DNA of 64,000 nt from Cloacibacterium sp047601505 (GTDB lineage: Bacteria > Bacteroidota > Bacteroidia > Flavobacteriales > Weeksellaceae). Of this stretch, positions 25,668 through 35,023 are shown piece after piece. The first letter of the stretch is position 1, and every line of letters begins with the position of its first letter. Below the pieces are notes generated by a model. The model was not told the origin of the DNA and searched no databases. It was given only the letters and a program-made list of their open reading frames with translations. Made by a program: the position numbers and the translations under genes. The stretch lies in assembly GCF_047601505.1 (NCBI RefSeq), contig NZ_JASGJD010000001.1:2480001-2544000 (forward strand), in the 5' to 3' direction.

Positions 25668-26135
25668 ATGAAATCCAAAATAGAACTTTTCAAACTCGAA
25701 AACGATGAAAACATCACAATTCCTGTTCTTCCAGCCAAGGTAAAAGCTGGTGGTTACGGCAGTTTTGAAAGTCCTGCTTTAGACTTCCCCGAAGACACTA
25801 TAGACCTGTTAAAACTCTTAATAAAAGACAAAGAAACCACTTTCTTTGCTCGTGTTACTGGGGATTCTCTCATTGGTATAGGCGTTTTTGATGGTGATAT
25901 TCTTATCGTTCAGAAAGGTCTATTTCCACGCGAAAATGACATTGTCGTAGTTTTTTACCAGGGTGAATTTTATGTAAAGAGGTACAAACCTAAATACAAA
26001 GAAAATTCTCTAAGATTAGAAAAAATAAAACTCAAGTCAGAAAATCCTGATTATGCGGATATGGACATCAATGAAGATACGGACTTCGAACTTTGGGGCG
26101 TTTCCACTTGGAATCTACATAAACTAAGAAAATAA
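25668..26135 (+). CDS. umuD: UmuD-like S24 peptidase, DNA polymerase V accessory
   Basis: 155 aa. The S24/LexA-type peptidase core is present: VTGDSLIGIGVFDGDILIV carries the nucleophile Ser, and YVKRYKP supplies the general-base Lys. UmuD is cleaved in response to RecA filaments and activates the error-prone polymerase UmuC. There is no N-terminal HTH, which separates it from LexA. Its TAA shares the A of the umuC ATG (26133-26135 / 26135), the normal coupling of this operon. Confidence 0.9.
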   Translation: MKSKIELFKLENDENITIPVLPAKVKAGGYGSFESPALDFPEDTIDLLKLLIKDKETTFFARVTGDSLIGIGVFDGDILIVQKGLFPRENDIVVVFYQGEFYVKRYKPKYKENSLRLEKIKLKSENPDYADMDINEDTDFELWGVSTWNLHKLRK

Positions 26136-27400
26136 TGTTCGGCTTAATAGATGGCAATAATTTCTATGCGAGTTGCGAAAGAGTTTTTCGACCAGACTTG
26201 CGAAACAAACCCGTTGTAGTTCTTTCGAATAATGATGGGTGCGCCATTGCACGTTCCAATGAAGCCAAAGCTTTGGGAATTACAATGGGGCAACCCTATT
26301 TCCAAATAAAACACCTAGAAAAAGAAGCAGGTCTCACCGTTTTTTCTGCCAATTTCATACTGTATGGAGATATCTCAAATAGAATTGTTAATATTTGCAG
26401 AAGATATTGCAAAGACATTGAAGTGTACAGTGTAGACGAATCATTCCTAGACTTCCATGGTTATAACCATGTAGATTTATACCAACATTGTTTAGAGCTT
26501 AGGGAAAAAGTTTTCAGAGGTTTAGATATACCTACAAGTATTGGGATTGCACCCACCAAAACATTGGCAAAGGTGGCCAATAAAATAGCAAAAAAATTCC
26601 CTGAAAAAACAAAAAGCGTCTATATTATAGACACCCCAAAAAAGATTGAAAAAGCGCTCCAATGGTTCCCTTTGGAAGATGTTTGGGGTATTGGCAGAAG
26701 ATATTTCGAAAGGTTTTCAGCTCGTGGTATCAAAACAGCTTGGGATTTTACCCAACTTCCAGAAGCTTTCGTCCAAAAAGAAATGGGTATCCTTGGTTTA
26801 AGAATGCATAGAGAATTACGTGGAATTCCACAATACGACCTTTCCGTTCCAAAACCCAAAAAAGGAATTGCAACCACCAGAACTTTTGACAAACGTACAG
26901 ACGATTTAGAAACCTTAAAAGAAAGAGTTTCTACATTCGCCTATAAATGCTCCGAGAAGCTGAGAGCTCAAAAATCATGTTGCAGATACGTAACGGTTTT
27001 CATCATGACAGACCGCTATAAACAGGATTTAAAGCAGTACAGCAATTCCATTACCATCACATTAGCCAATCCTTCCAATTCCGCTATTGAGATTTCAAAG
27101 GCAGCACTTCAAGGACTGGAGAGAATTTACCTGCCCTATTTCCAGTATAAAAAAGCAGGTGTAATGGTCACAGAATTTGTTCCGGTAACAGAGCGCTTGA
27201 CTTCTTTATTTGATGAAGATTTACATGCCAAACACCAACCAATTATGAAAGTGATAGATGTAATGAACAAAAGATTAGGAGCAGACAAAATAAAACTCGG
27301 CTCCATGGACGTACAAAGAACTTGGAAGATGAATCAAAAAAATCTTTCTCCTCGTTATACCACAGACCTCCACCAAATCATCAAAGTCAAAGCAAAATAA
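26135..27400 (+). CDS. umuC: Y-family DNA polymerase V catalytic subunit
   Basis: 421 aa, typical UmuC length. FGLIDGNNFYASCERVF and VYSVDESFLDF hold the metal-binding acidic residues of Y-family polymerases. VVVLSNNDGCAIARSNEAK and SIGIAPTKTLAKVANKIAK are also characteristic. A DUF4113-type C-terminal stretch (LGSMDVQRTWKMNQKNLSPRYTT) ends the protein. It carries out translesion synthesis during the SOS response with UmuD'. Both genes lie beside a restriction cluster, where they are often carried on mobile DNA, but nothing here shows transfer. Confidence 0.95.
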   Translation: MFGLIDGNNFYASCERVFRPDLRNKPVVVLSNNDGCAIARSNEAKALGITMGQPYFQIKHLEKEAGLTVFSANFILYGDISNRIVNICRRYCKDIEVYSVDESFLDFHGYNHVDLYQHCLELREKVFRGLDIPTSIGIAPTKTLAKVANKIAKKFPEKTKSVYIIDTPKKIEKALQWFPLEDVWGIGRRYFERFSARGIKTAWDFTQLPEAFVQKEMGILGLRMHRELRGIPQYDLSVPKPKKGIATTRTFDKRTDDLETLKERVSTFAYKCSEKLRAQKSCCRYVTVFIMTDRYKQDLKQYSNSITITLANPSNSAIEISKAALQGLERIYLPYFQYKKAGVMVTEFVPVTERLTSLFDEDLHAKHQPIMKVIDVMNKRLGADKIKLGSMDVQRTWKMNQKNLSPRYTTDLHQIIKVKAK

Positions 27401-27582
27401 CCCAATATCAGTTCCCATCTTTCAGAGGACTGGTATTCCGAGAATCGGAATGACGGGGTGTTTATTCCCAAAACTTCAAAATAATTTTACTCCCTTTAGG
27501 GTTGAGGTAAAAAATTTTTAAACTTAACATCTAATATTCCTAACAATTCCATAATCTCAAATTTCATTAATTAAAAAATTCC

Positions 27583-27590
27583 TATTTTTG
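27583..27590 (+). promoter_or_regulatory. -7 box TATTTTTG before the SRAP gene
   Basis: TATTTTTG matches TAnnTTTG 22 bases upstream of the ATG at 27613, a normal leader length. No clear -33 box. Confidence 0.35.
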
Positions 27591-27612
27591 ATTAAACCAT
27601 TATTTCACCATC

Positions 27613-28257
27613 ATGTGCAACTACGTAAGAATTAAATCCACTCCAAAAGAACTGGAACAAGCCTATCAGGCAGAATACATTGGAAATGATTATACCAGAG
27701 ACGACAAAATCAATGGTTTTGCAAATCCAAAAATACCAGTGATTTTAGACCACGATACAGACCGTATCGTTGCAGCGCAATGGGGTTTTCTCCCCTCTTG
27801 GGCTAAGGACAGCGAATTCGCTAAGAAAACCCTGAATGCAAGAATGGAAGAAGTACACCAGAAGCCAACCTATAAAAACTACACCAATAACCGTTGCCTT
27901 ATTTTAGTCAATGCTTTCCATGAATGGAAATGGTTGGATGACAAAGGAAAAAGAAAAGACAATTATCTCATAAAAATTAAAGACCAAGATATCTTTGCCA
28001 TTGGCGGTATTTACAATGTTTGGCACAATCCAGCTACTGATGAAGAAATCCTTACCTGCACCATAGGAACCACGGAAGCCAACCCATTGATGGCAGAAAT
28101 CCACAACACCAAACACCGTATGCCAATCCTTTTGCATCAAGATATACAATACCGTTGGTTAGATGATATCCCAGTAGAAGACTTTCTATACCCAAACTAC
28201 AATCCAGAACTCACCGCCCAAAACCTCACAAATTTAGAAAGCCAATCATTATTTTAA
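27613..28257 (+). CDS. SRAP-family abasic-site DNA-protein crosslinker (HMCES/YedK-like)
   Basis: 214 aa. The mature N-terminus begins with Cys2 (MCNYVRI), the residue that forms a thiazolidine crosslink to abasic sites. ARMEEV, CLILVNAFHEWKW and NTKHRMPILL hold the other conserved residues (Asn, Glu and His). SRAP proteins shield abasic sites in single-stranded DNA and are often SOS-associated. It lies 212 bases after umuC on the same strand, forming a small DNA-damage block. Confidence 0.93.
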   Translation: MCNYVRIKSTPKELEQAYQAEYIGNDYTRDDKINGFANPKIPVILDHDTDRIVAAQWGFLPSWAKDSEFAKKTLNARMEEVHQKPTYKNYTNNRCLILVNAFHEWKWLDDKGKRKDNYLIKIKDQDIFAIGGIYNVWHNPATDEEILTCTIGTTEANPLMAEIHNTKHRMPILLHQDIQYRWLDDIPVEDFLYPNYNPELTAQNLTNLESQSLF

Positions 28258-28358
28258 TTGATGTCTAGAGAATAGAATCTTATCAATATCAGATATCTTA
28301 ATTTATGCAAAAAAAACTCATTTAAAAGAGGCTTGTTTGTTTTTTAATATAAACGAAA

Positions 28359-29252
28359 TCAATTTTTACGATTTCTATTGTATATTGTTTTATGTTTTAT
28401 CCATTGTATTGAGACGTCAAAAGGTGTTGTAATATCAAGAGAGGAAGTATTATGTCCTAAAGTTGGAAACAAGGTATATTCAAAAGGTTTGCCTTGAGCT
28501 TTAAAAGCATTTAATTGCTCTATACACAATTTTACAGGGATTTGTATATCCTTCTCTCCAAAGAGCCATAGACCAGGAATTGAAATGGCATTCAAAGAAA
28601 TTTTTGGGTCAGTTGCCACAAATTGATATTTATCGGGGTCATTTTTTGTATGTTCGCGAGCATCTGCATCTGTATGATTGTCCCAAAATTTATCATTTCC
28701 ATTTGTATAAAATTGAAATCGAAGTTGTTCTAAAGTTGTAATTGTAGGACAACTAAATAAAACCATAAATTGAATTTGTGGATTTTTACTTGCAGCAATT
28801 GGAATTATCCATCCTGCTTGACTGAAACCAACTAATCCAATTTGTGTTTTCTTGTCTTTCAAATAAGTTTGCAAAGTTTTCACAGCTTCGCTTGCGTCGC
28901 TAGATAATAAATTAAGGTTGACAGAGTCTATATTATTAGTACCAACAGATGGACCAACATATACGCCACCAGATTCTCCAACACCACGTTTATCATACGT
29001 CAATACAGCAATTCCTTCTTTCGCTAATCGTTTTGCAAACTCCATTTCTCTTTTCACAGGGTCTGAACCATGAACAATTACAACTGCTGCAAATGGTTTT
29101 TCGGGTATCAAAATTGAACCTGCAAGAGAGACACCTTGACTGTCAAACTTTACCTCTTCGATGGTATAATCTGTTGATTGTGAAAATACATTTAATGGTA
29201 ATATCATTAATAATAAACCAAAAAATGAGGTCTGAATAAAGCTGATTTTCAT
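28359..29252 (-). CDS. Exported alpha/beta hydrolase
   Basis: 297 aa. Residues 1-24 are a signal peptide (MKISFIQTSFFGLLLMILPL ... FSQ). The hydrolase fold shows VIVHGSDPV (oxyanion strand), LVGFSQAGWI with nucleophile Ser, WLFGEKDIQIP (acid) and LFPTLGHNTS with the catalytic His. It is a dienelactone-hydrolase/acyl-peptidase-like esterase of the periplasm or outer membrane. The substrate is unknown. No partner gene is adjacent on the same strand. Confidence 0.85.
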   Translation of the reverse strand: MKISFIQTSFFGLLLMILPLNVFSQSTDYTIEEVKFDSQGVSLAGSILIPEKPFAAVVIVHGSDPVKREMEFAKRLAKEGIAVLTYDKRGVGESGGVYVGPSVGTNNIDSVNLNLLSSDASEAVKTLQTYLKDKKTQIGLVGFSQAGWIIPIAASKNPQIQFMVLFSCPTITTLEQLRFQFYTNGNDKFWDNHTDADAREHTKNDPDKYQFVATDPKISLNAISIPGLWLFGEKDIQIPVKLCIEQLNAFKAQGKPFEYTLFPTLGHNTSSLDITTPFDVSIQWIKHKTIYNRNRKN

Positions 29253-29446
29253 TTAAAATAATTTGGATTTGTGATGAATTGTTTTATTTTGCAAGTTACA
29301 ATTTATTTATTGTTGTTTTATTTTTTAAGAAAATCTAAAGTTTTATTTAGCGCTGGATTGTAAACAAAAATGTAAATTCAAAATTAATAACTTATTAATA
29401 GTTAATAATTATTTTGTAATTTTAATCATTAATAAAACAATAAACC

Positions 29447-29803
29447 ATGAATTTCAAAATTGAACTCAACACACAAAAACGAGGCTCGAACATTGTTTTT
29501 CACAATATTATTTTTGACTTTTTTAAAATAAATATTGTAGAAAGACATAAAAAATCAAAACATCCCCAAGCCTCTTTAGAATTTGCATTATTTAAAATCA
29601 GGACTATAGATAACAATATCATCAAAACAAAAGAAGGTAATTCCAGATTTAAAATTAAAAGAAATCATTTAGAGACGTACAAAAAATTAATTCAAATATT
29701 AAATTCATACGAATATAAAAATAGACTTATTGATAGAAAAAATGCTGAACAAAAATTAGTTGACTTTATTTTAAGTTTAGTTATTTCTAATTATACGATA
29801 TAA
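29447..29803 (+). CDS. Hypothetical protein, 118 aa
   Basis: A basic, Lys/Asn/Ile-rich protein with no signal peptide or membrane helix. The stretch NNIIKTKEGNSRFKIKRNHLETYKKLIQIL is helical. It stands alone between two leftward genes. Nothing identifies a function. Confidence 0.5.
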   Translation: MNFKIELNTQKRGSNIVFHNIIFDFFKINIVERHKKSKHPQASLEFALFKIRTIDNNIIKTKEGNSRFKIKRNHLETYKKLIQILNSYEYKNRLIDRKNAEQKLVDFILSLVISNYTI

Positions 29804-29866
29804 TAAATTAAAATAGAGCTCATCGTTTTTAGAAATAATAAGTTTAGTTTACAATAATCACAAACG

Positions 29867-29895
29867 AAAAAAGCTAACTCTAAGCGAATTAGCTT
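29867..29895 (-). terminator. Intrinsic terminator of the 273-aa hydrolase gene
   Basis: On the minus strand AAGCTAA and TTAGCTT form a 7-bp stem around an 11-base loop, followed by a run of T. It lies 46 bases past the gene's stop. Confidence 0.7.
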
Positions 29896-29940
29896 CTATA
29901 TTCATTGATTATTAAAATAAGTTAATTACATTCTGTATTC

Positions 29941-30762
29941 TTAAGAACTGATAAATTCAAGAATATCTTTATTAATAGTCTCTGCTTCTGTAGTTGGCAT
30001 TCCATGAGGAAATCCTGGATAAATTATAAGTTTACCATTTTTTAATAATTCCGCAGCTTTTACCGCTGTTGTAGCATAAGGTACAATTTGGTCATCATCG
30101 CCATGTAATACTAATACTGGAATATCTACAGTTTTAAGGTCATCTGTAAAATCTGTTTCTGAAAAAACTTTTATACAATCATACTGAGCTTTTATTCCTC
30201 CCATCATTCCTTGTCTCCACCAGTTATCTTGAATTCCTTTTTTAACATCAGCTCCTTCCCTATTATATCCAAAAAATGGGAAAGTTATATCTTGATAAAA
30301 CTGAGCTCTATGATGCTTTGTATTAAATCGAATATCATCAAAAACTGCCAAAGGAACACCATCTGGATTATTTTCATTTTGAATCATATAAGGTGTAATT
30401 GCACTAACTAAAACAACTTTAGCCACTCGGTCTTTACCAAACTTTGCAGCATATCTTATTGCCTCTCCTCCACCTGTAGAATGTCCAATATGAATTGTAT
30501 TTTTTAAGTCTAAGAATTCTACTAACTCTGCTACATCTGCTGCATAGGTATCCATATCATTCCCTTTAAAAGTTTGAGTAGATCTTCCATGCCCTCTTCT
30601 ATCATGTGCAATTACTCTAAATCCTTTTTCTAAGAAAAACATCATTTGAGCATCCCAATCATCAGATGTTAAAGGCCAGCCATGATGAAAAAAAATGGGT
30701 TGACCGGTTCCTAAATCTTTGAAATAAATTTCTGTTCCGTCTTTTACTGTAAACTTGTTCAT
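29941..30762 (-). CDS. Alpha/beta hydrolase, non-heme chloroperoxidase-like
   Basis: 273 aa, no signal peptide. IFFHHGWPLTSDDWD, VIAHDRRGHGRS, then IHIGHSTGGGEAIRYAAK with nucleophile Ser, VLVLHGDDDQIVP (acid) and FPHGMPTT (His) fit the cofactor-free haloperoxidase/esterase family. These enzymes usually act as esterases or perhydrolases in the cytoplasm. The AraC gene upstream is on the same strand (its stop 158 bases away) and may regulate it. Confidence 0.9.
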   Translation of the reverse strand: MNKFTVKDGTEIYFKDLGTGQPIFFHHGWPLTSDDWDAQMMFFLEKGFRVIAHDRRGHGRSTQTFKGNDMDTYAADVAELVEFLDLKNTIHIGHSTGGGEAIRYAAKFGKDRVAKVVLVSAITPYMIQNENNPDGVPLAVFDDIRFNTKHHRAQFYQDITFPFFGYNREGADVKKGIQDNWWRQGMMGGIKAQYDCIKVFSETDFTDDLKTVDIPVLVLHGDDDQIVPYATTAVKAAELLKNGKLIIYPGFPHGMPTTEAETINKDILEFISS

Positions 30763-30883
30763 AATTTTTAAATTTTAAATTGTTAATAATATTTTGATAT
30801 GGCAAAATTGAGCTAAAAAAATAAAGGTATCAATGGACACTTTTCTCTTTGTATTGTACTTTTTTCCTAGTGATATAAAAATA

Positions 30884-30908
30884 AAAGCACAGCTTATAGC
30901 TATGCTTT
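30884..30908 (-). terminator. Intrinsic terminator after the AraC gene
   Basis: AAAGCACAGC and GCTATGCTTT form a stem with one G-U pair; on the minus strand it is followed by TTTTATTTTTAT. It lies 12 bases past the AraC stop. Confidence 0.7.
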
Positions 30909-30920
30909 ATAATTAATTTA

Positions 30921-31751
30921 TCAAATTTTAGAATTTTTTCTAAATGAGGCCGGCGACAAACCAGCATTTTTAGTAAAAAAGCGAACAAAGTATGCATCAT
31001 CGTCATAATTTAAGTTATAGGCAATTTCTTTCACTGACATGCTTGTATAAAACAAAAGCCGTTTACTTTCTAAAATAAGTCTATCTTTAATTATATCATT
31101 AGGTGTTTTCTTACTGATAAGACTAATTTTTTTACCTAAATTTTTTGGGGTCATAAATAGCATATCAGCATAATCGGACACTTTATGATGAGTTTTATAA
31201 TGTCGTTCTACTAACAAACTAAATTTTCTTAAAAAATTAACTTCTGTTTGCAAGTCATCATTTTCTAAATAATGTTGTTTTTTCCAAATTCTAGTAGATT
31301 TTAAAATAATTAATTTCAACAAAATTCTCAGCATTTCTTCAGTACTAGAATCTTCACTTTTCATTTCATTTTTTATTTCATTAATAATATTTTTAATCTC
31401 TTGAGATTGACTATCATTTAAAGAAATAAAAGGAATTTCAAAAACGTTATTATACAATATTCCATCACAGGCTACTTCATGATCATGAATTTCAATACAA
31501 TAAAAATCTCTATTAAAATGCATTAGAGTAGCTTCTATGGCTTCACATGGCTTTATTACTACTTTAGGATTAACAAATAACAACGAATCTACATCCAACA
31601 TAAATTCCTGAAAATCAACTTGTACAATTGAGCCTCTTGGAAAAAACAATATTTTTATGTCATTTTCAATAGAATTCCAAAAATCTTCATCTAAAGATTC
31701 TTTTGAAAAAGATATATTCCCAAAACGTTTATATGAAAATTCCTTAATCAT
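30921..31751 (-). CDS. AraC-family transcriptional regulator
   Basis: 276 aa. A C-terminal double HTH occupies about residues 190-275: KVSDYADMLFMTPKNLGKKI, then MSVKEIAYNLNYDDDAYFVRFFTKNAGLSPASFRK, the classic AraC signature. The N-terminal half is a cupin-like effector domain (GSIVQVDFQEFMLDVDS). It probably responds to a small molecule and controls a neighbouring gene, the 273-aa hydrolase being the nearest candidate. A terminator separates the two, so they are distinct transcripts. Confidence 0.9.
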   Translation of the reverse strand: MIKEFSYKRFGNISFSKESLDEDFWNSIENDIKILFFPRGSIVQVDFQEFMLDVDSLLFVNPKVVIKPCEAIEATLMHFNRDFYCIEIHDHEVACDGILYNNVFEIPFISLNDSQSQEIKNIINEIKNEMKSEDSSTEEMLRILLKLIILKSTRIWKKQHYLENDDLQTEVNFLRKFSLLVERHYKTHHKVSDYADMLFMTPKNLGKKISLISKKTPNDIIKDRLILESKRLLFYTSMSVKEIAYNLNYDDDAYFVRFFTKNAGLSPASFRKNSKI

Positions 31752-31910
31752 AAAGTGAAATAATTAATAAAAATTTCAATTCATCTAACACTTGTTAACT
31801 TATTAATATTGAAACTAGAGCAAATATAAACTAAAGAAATCTTATTATAATATTAATTAAACATAAAATTCTATAGAAATAAGAAATTTGCAGAAAGTTT
31901 ATTTAATTAA

Positions 31911-31938
31911 AAAGCTGCCTCGAAATTGAAGCAGCTTT
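31911..31938 (-). terminator. Intrinsic terminator of the susCD-phosphoesterase operon
   Basis: AAAGCTGCCTC / GAAGCAGCTTT stem; on the minus strand it is followed by TTTTTAATT. It lies 21 bases beyond the stop of the phosphoesterase gene. Confidence 0.8.
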
Positions 31939-31959
31939 AAGATTTATATTAGCTCATTT

Positions 31960-33546
31960 TTATTGAATAGCTTTAGTATTTTTCACTTCAAAGCTAGATT
32001 TTGCGGTATAAACTTTTCCATAAAGGTCTTTAACTCTTACCTCCACTTCATGCTTCCCTAAATCTAATTTTTTAGAGAAAGGAGCTGTCCAAATATGTCT
32101 CGAATTTTCTGGATTATTAGGTCTTCTTCCAACAAACAACTCATTGGTAGTATCCCATTTTAAAACACTGTCTGTAAACTCAGGGTCAATAGATTCAGTA
32201 TAATCCATTTTTTTCCATTCACCACCATCTATTCTATATTCTAACTCATCATTCTTACTACCCATAAAAAAATTAGCAACAATTCTTGCTGAATTTTTAG
32301 ATTTAAAAGGGATTACTTTAGGAATCCAAAGATTAATCTGATAATCTTCTGATTTACCAGCAACTTTATAAGTAATTTCATAATCATTATCTTTAAAATT
32401 AATAAAAGAGTAGCCTCTATAAGTACCATCTCTCATTACAGATTTAGGAACACCTATTTCATCAGCCGTACCAGAATACCAGTCACCAGAAGTTGTTCCT
32501 GCATTGAATTCGTGAATAGGCTTCATCCCATCCCAACCTTCTTTTTTACTGTAAAAAAACTGACTTTGCTTATGGGTATGTGCTGACATCATCAAAACAT
32601 TCTGAAAAGGCTTCAAAATACTGAACAGCCTTTGCCTGTCTTCCATTCTAAAATGGTCGTCATTTTCATTTTCTGGTGTTAATTGAATATGAAAAGACAA
32701 TACAATTAACTGATTTGGGTTTACATGTTTTAGATCATTTTCCACAAAATCCAATTGTTCTTTTCTAAAACCACCCCAATAGCTTTTTCCATCTCTAGGA
32801 TCTGGATAAAGAATATCATCTAAAATAATAAAATGAACATTTCCATAGTTGAAAGCATAATTATTCGGACCGAAATTAGCTTCAAAAGTTTCATCTGAAA
32901 GTTTATCATCTTTGGCTTCGTAGTTCATATCGTGATTTCCCATAACGTTGTACCATGGCAATCCCATTTCTTTCACAGCATCTATATAAGCAGGATGCAG
33001 GTTTAAGTTATCGCCTACTAAATCTCCTAGACTAATCCCAAAAACTGCATTTTTCTTATTATTTTTAACTTCATTAATAATACCTCTTTTGAAATAATCC
33101 ATTTCCTTTAAATCATAAGGTTGAGGATCTCCAAAAACCAAAATTTGAAAATTAGCATCTTCTTTTTGAGGATAAAGAGGAAAATTAATTTCTTTAGGAA
33201 GTTCACCTGAAGGTTTTACTCCAGCATATTTAAAATCTTTAGGAGAACCATTGGGTTTATGATTATAGAAAAACTGCGGTAACTGAGAAGCATTTTTCTG
33301 CGTCATATATTGTGAAGGCTTAATTACAAAAATGATATTATCGTCTTGCACTGGCAGTGTATATTTACCATCGGCCTCCGTTTGTACCACTTCAACTCCG
33401 TTAGAAACTGAAATATGAGCAATTCCTTTCTCTTTTTTATCTTTAATTCCGTTTCTATTTACGTCTTCAAAGACATAACCTGTTGCTGTTTGCTGAGCAA
33501 AAGCAAAAGTTGAAATAAACGAAAAAATTATAAGTTGTATTTTCAT
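31960..33546 (-). CDS. Exported calcineurin-like metallophosphoesterase
   Basis: 528 aa with a signal peptide (MKIQLIIFSFISTFAFAQ). An N-terminal MetallophosN/SdrD-like module follows (TGYVFEDVNRNGIKDKKEKG). Metal-binding motifs are in order: FGDPQPYD, ISLGDLVGD, VMGNHDMNY, LSFHIQ and MSAHTHKQ. A C-terminal beta-domain closes the protein, as in the MetallophosC family. It should hydrolyse phosphate mono- or diesters in the periplasm. It is third in an operon after SusC and SusD (18-base gap), which suggests the phosphorylated substrate is what the transporter brings in. Confidence 0.92.
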   Translation of the reverse strand: MKIQLIIFSFISTFAFAQQTATGYVFEDVNRNGIKDKKEKGIAHISVSNGVEVVQTEADGKYTLPVQDDNIIFVIKPSQYMTQKNASQLPQFFYNHKPNGSPKDFKYAGVKPSGELPKEINFPLYPQKEDANFQILVFGDPQPYDLKEMDYFKRGIINEVKNNKKNAVFGISLGDLVGDNLNLHPAYIDAVKEMGLPWYNVMGNHDMNYEAKDDKLSDETFEANFGPNNYAFNYGNVHFIILDDILYPDPRDGKSYWGGFRKEQLDFVENDLKHVNPNQLIVLSFHIQLTPENENDDHFRMEDRQRLFSILKPFQNVLMMSAHTHKQSQFFYSKKEGWDGMKPIHEFNAGTTSGDWYSGTADEIGVPKSVMRDGTYRGYSFINFKDNDYEITYKVAGKSEDYQINLWIPKVIPFKSKNSARIVANFFMGSKNDELEYRIDGGEWKKMDYTESIDPEFTDSVLKWDTTNELFVGRRPNNPENSRHIWTAPFSKKLDLGKHEVEVRVKDLYGKVYTAKSSFEVKNTKAIQ

Positions 33547-33564
33547 TTTTTTAATATTTAATAA

Positions 33565-35016
33565 TTATTGATTCCACCAGTTAATCACATTGATATTATC
33601 CCCGCCCATAGATTGAACAGCGGCCTGATAGTTTTCTTCATTCAAAATTTTGGGTTGTGTAGGATACATTAATCTTTGAGGCATTTTACCATCATTTAGT
33701 AAACCTCCATTGTTTGGCAATACAGGATAGCCTGTTCTTCTTTTTTCATACCATTGCTGTTGGTCAACAAAGAAAAGAGCTACATATTTTTGAAGCATAA
33801 TTCTTTCTAAAGTACCATTGTACATAACACTAGTATTTGAAAAATAATTAGCAGGAAGAGTAGCATTCCATTGTTCGATGGCTGCTTTCACTCCATTCTC
33901 ATAATATGTTTGTGCACTACCGTTAATAATTCCTTTAAATGCCAACTCAGAAAGTATAAATTGTAACTCTGCGTAAGGAAAAATTAAAATTTTCGCAGGT
34001 GCTTTGGCTAAATTCTGATTCATATTAGAAGGCTGATAACTGAATGTAGTTCCGCTTGCAAAACCCACAGGAACACCTTTGTAACCTATATTTTGATTAT
34101 TACTCAAATTTTTAGCCTGAGAGAAAAACAAAGACTGTCTAGGGTCATTATTAGCCTTCAAAGTTTCTACAAAAAATTCACCTGCGGCTCTACTTGTAGT
34201 AAAATCCTGAGGTCTAGCAATAGGAGGTAACAGTGGAGCTACCCCTGTAACACCAAGAGTAGTACTTTCTGTATTACTCTGAAAGATTGGAAAGACAGTA
34301 GGATTATTAACAATTTCTTGAATTCTAGAATAAACATCTACATCACCATTCCTTTTCAGAATCCTAGTTAACAACCTTAAAGAAAGAGAATTACAAAATT
34401 TTTTCCAATTGAGCACTCCATTTGTATCATTATTAGCATTGTAAAACAAGTCTTGGTCTGACAAAAGAGAAGAAGTTACAAATAATGAATTTGCCGTTTT
34501 TAAATCATCTAAAAGCTTTACATAGATATCTTTCTGCTTATCAAACTTAGGTTGCGTAATCCCTTCTTCAATTTTAGACGCCTCAGAGAAAGGAATATCT
34601 CCGTATGTATCTGTGAGGTTAGCATACATCCATGCATTCATTACCAATGCGATTGCCTGATAATTTTTATTGTTCTGCTGAACAGCTAAATCATACATTT
34701 GTTTTACTTGTTTCAACCATTTATAAGAAGTATTCCAATAAGAGTTTCCTGTACTTTCTGTAATGTAATATCTACCTATATTATTACCTTCTCCGGGGAA
34801 ATCTACCGCCACTTGCATAATATCAAATGTAAAATCATTAGCTCTCAGATAGGCATTAGAAGCCATATTGTATTGCACAGGAGCTAACAAACTACCAGGT
34901 GTAGGATTGGTAATTTTACTTGTATCGGTATTAATTTCTTCAAAAGTTCTATCACATGACGAAATCACAAAAACCATCGTCAATACACTTAATACTTTAA
35001 TAAATTTATTTTTCAT
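33565..35016 (-). CDS. SusD/RagB-like nutrient-binding lipoprotein
   Basis: 483 aa from the ATG at 35016 (MKNKFIKVLSV). A longer frame to 35037 would overlap susC. The lipobox VISSC is at about residues 16-20. The sequence then shows the SusD-like family-2 features: NTDTSKITNPTPGSLLAP, NAWMYANLTDTYGDIPFSEA, and a C-terminal LMYPTQPKILNEENYQAAV. SusD forms the lid of the SusC transporter and binds the ligand at the surface. It lies 7 bases after susC and 18 bases before the phosphoesterase. Confidence 0.93.
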   Translation of the reverse strand: MKNKFIKVLSVLTMVFVISSCDRTFEEINTDTSKITNPTPGSLLAPVQYNMASNAYLRANDFTFDIMQVAVDFPGEGNNIGRYYITESTGNSYWNTSYKWLKQVKQMYDLAVQQNNKNYQAIALVMNAWMYANLTDTYGDIPFSEASKIEEGITQPKFDKQKDIYVKLLDDLKTANSLFVTSSLLSDQDLFYNANNDTNGVLNWKKFCNSLSLRLLTRILKRNGDVDVYSRIQEIVNNPTVFPIFQSNTESTTLGVTGVAPLLPPIARPQDFTTSRAAGEFFVETLKANNDPRQSLFFSQAKNLSNNQNIGYKGVPVGFASGTTFSYQPSNMNQNLAKAPAKILIFPYAELQFILSELAFKGIINGSAQTYYENGVKAAIEQWNATLPANYFSNTSVMYNGTLERIMLQKYVALFFVDQQQWYEKRRTGYPVLPNNGGLLNDGKMPQRLMYPTQPKILNEENYQAAVQSMGGDNINVINWWNQ

Positions 35017-35023
35017 GTTGATA

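Noticed and set aside
27420..27470. ATTCCGA-GAA-TCGGAAT hairpin after umuC as a specific regulatory site
   Set aside because: A short stem without T-run, 25 bases beyond the gene; similar intergenic text is common in this group, so no function is claimed.
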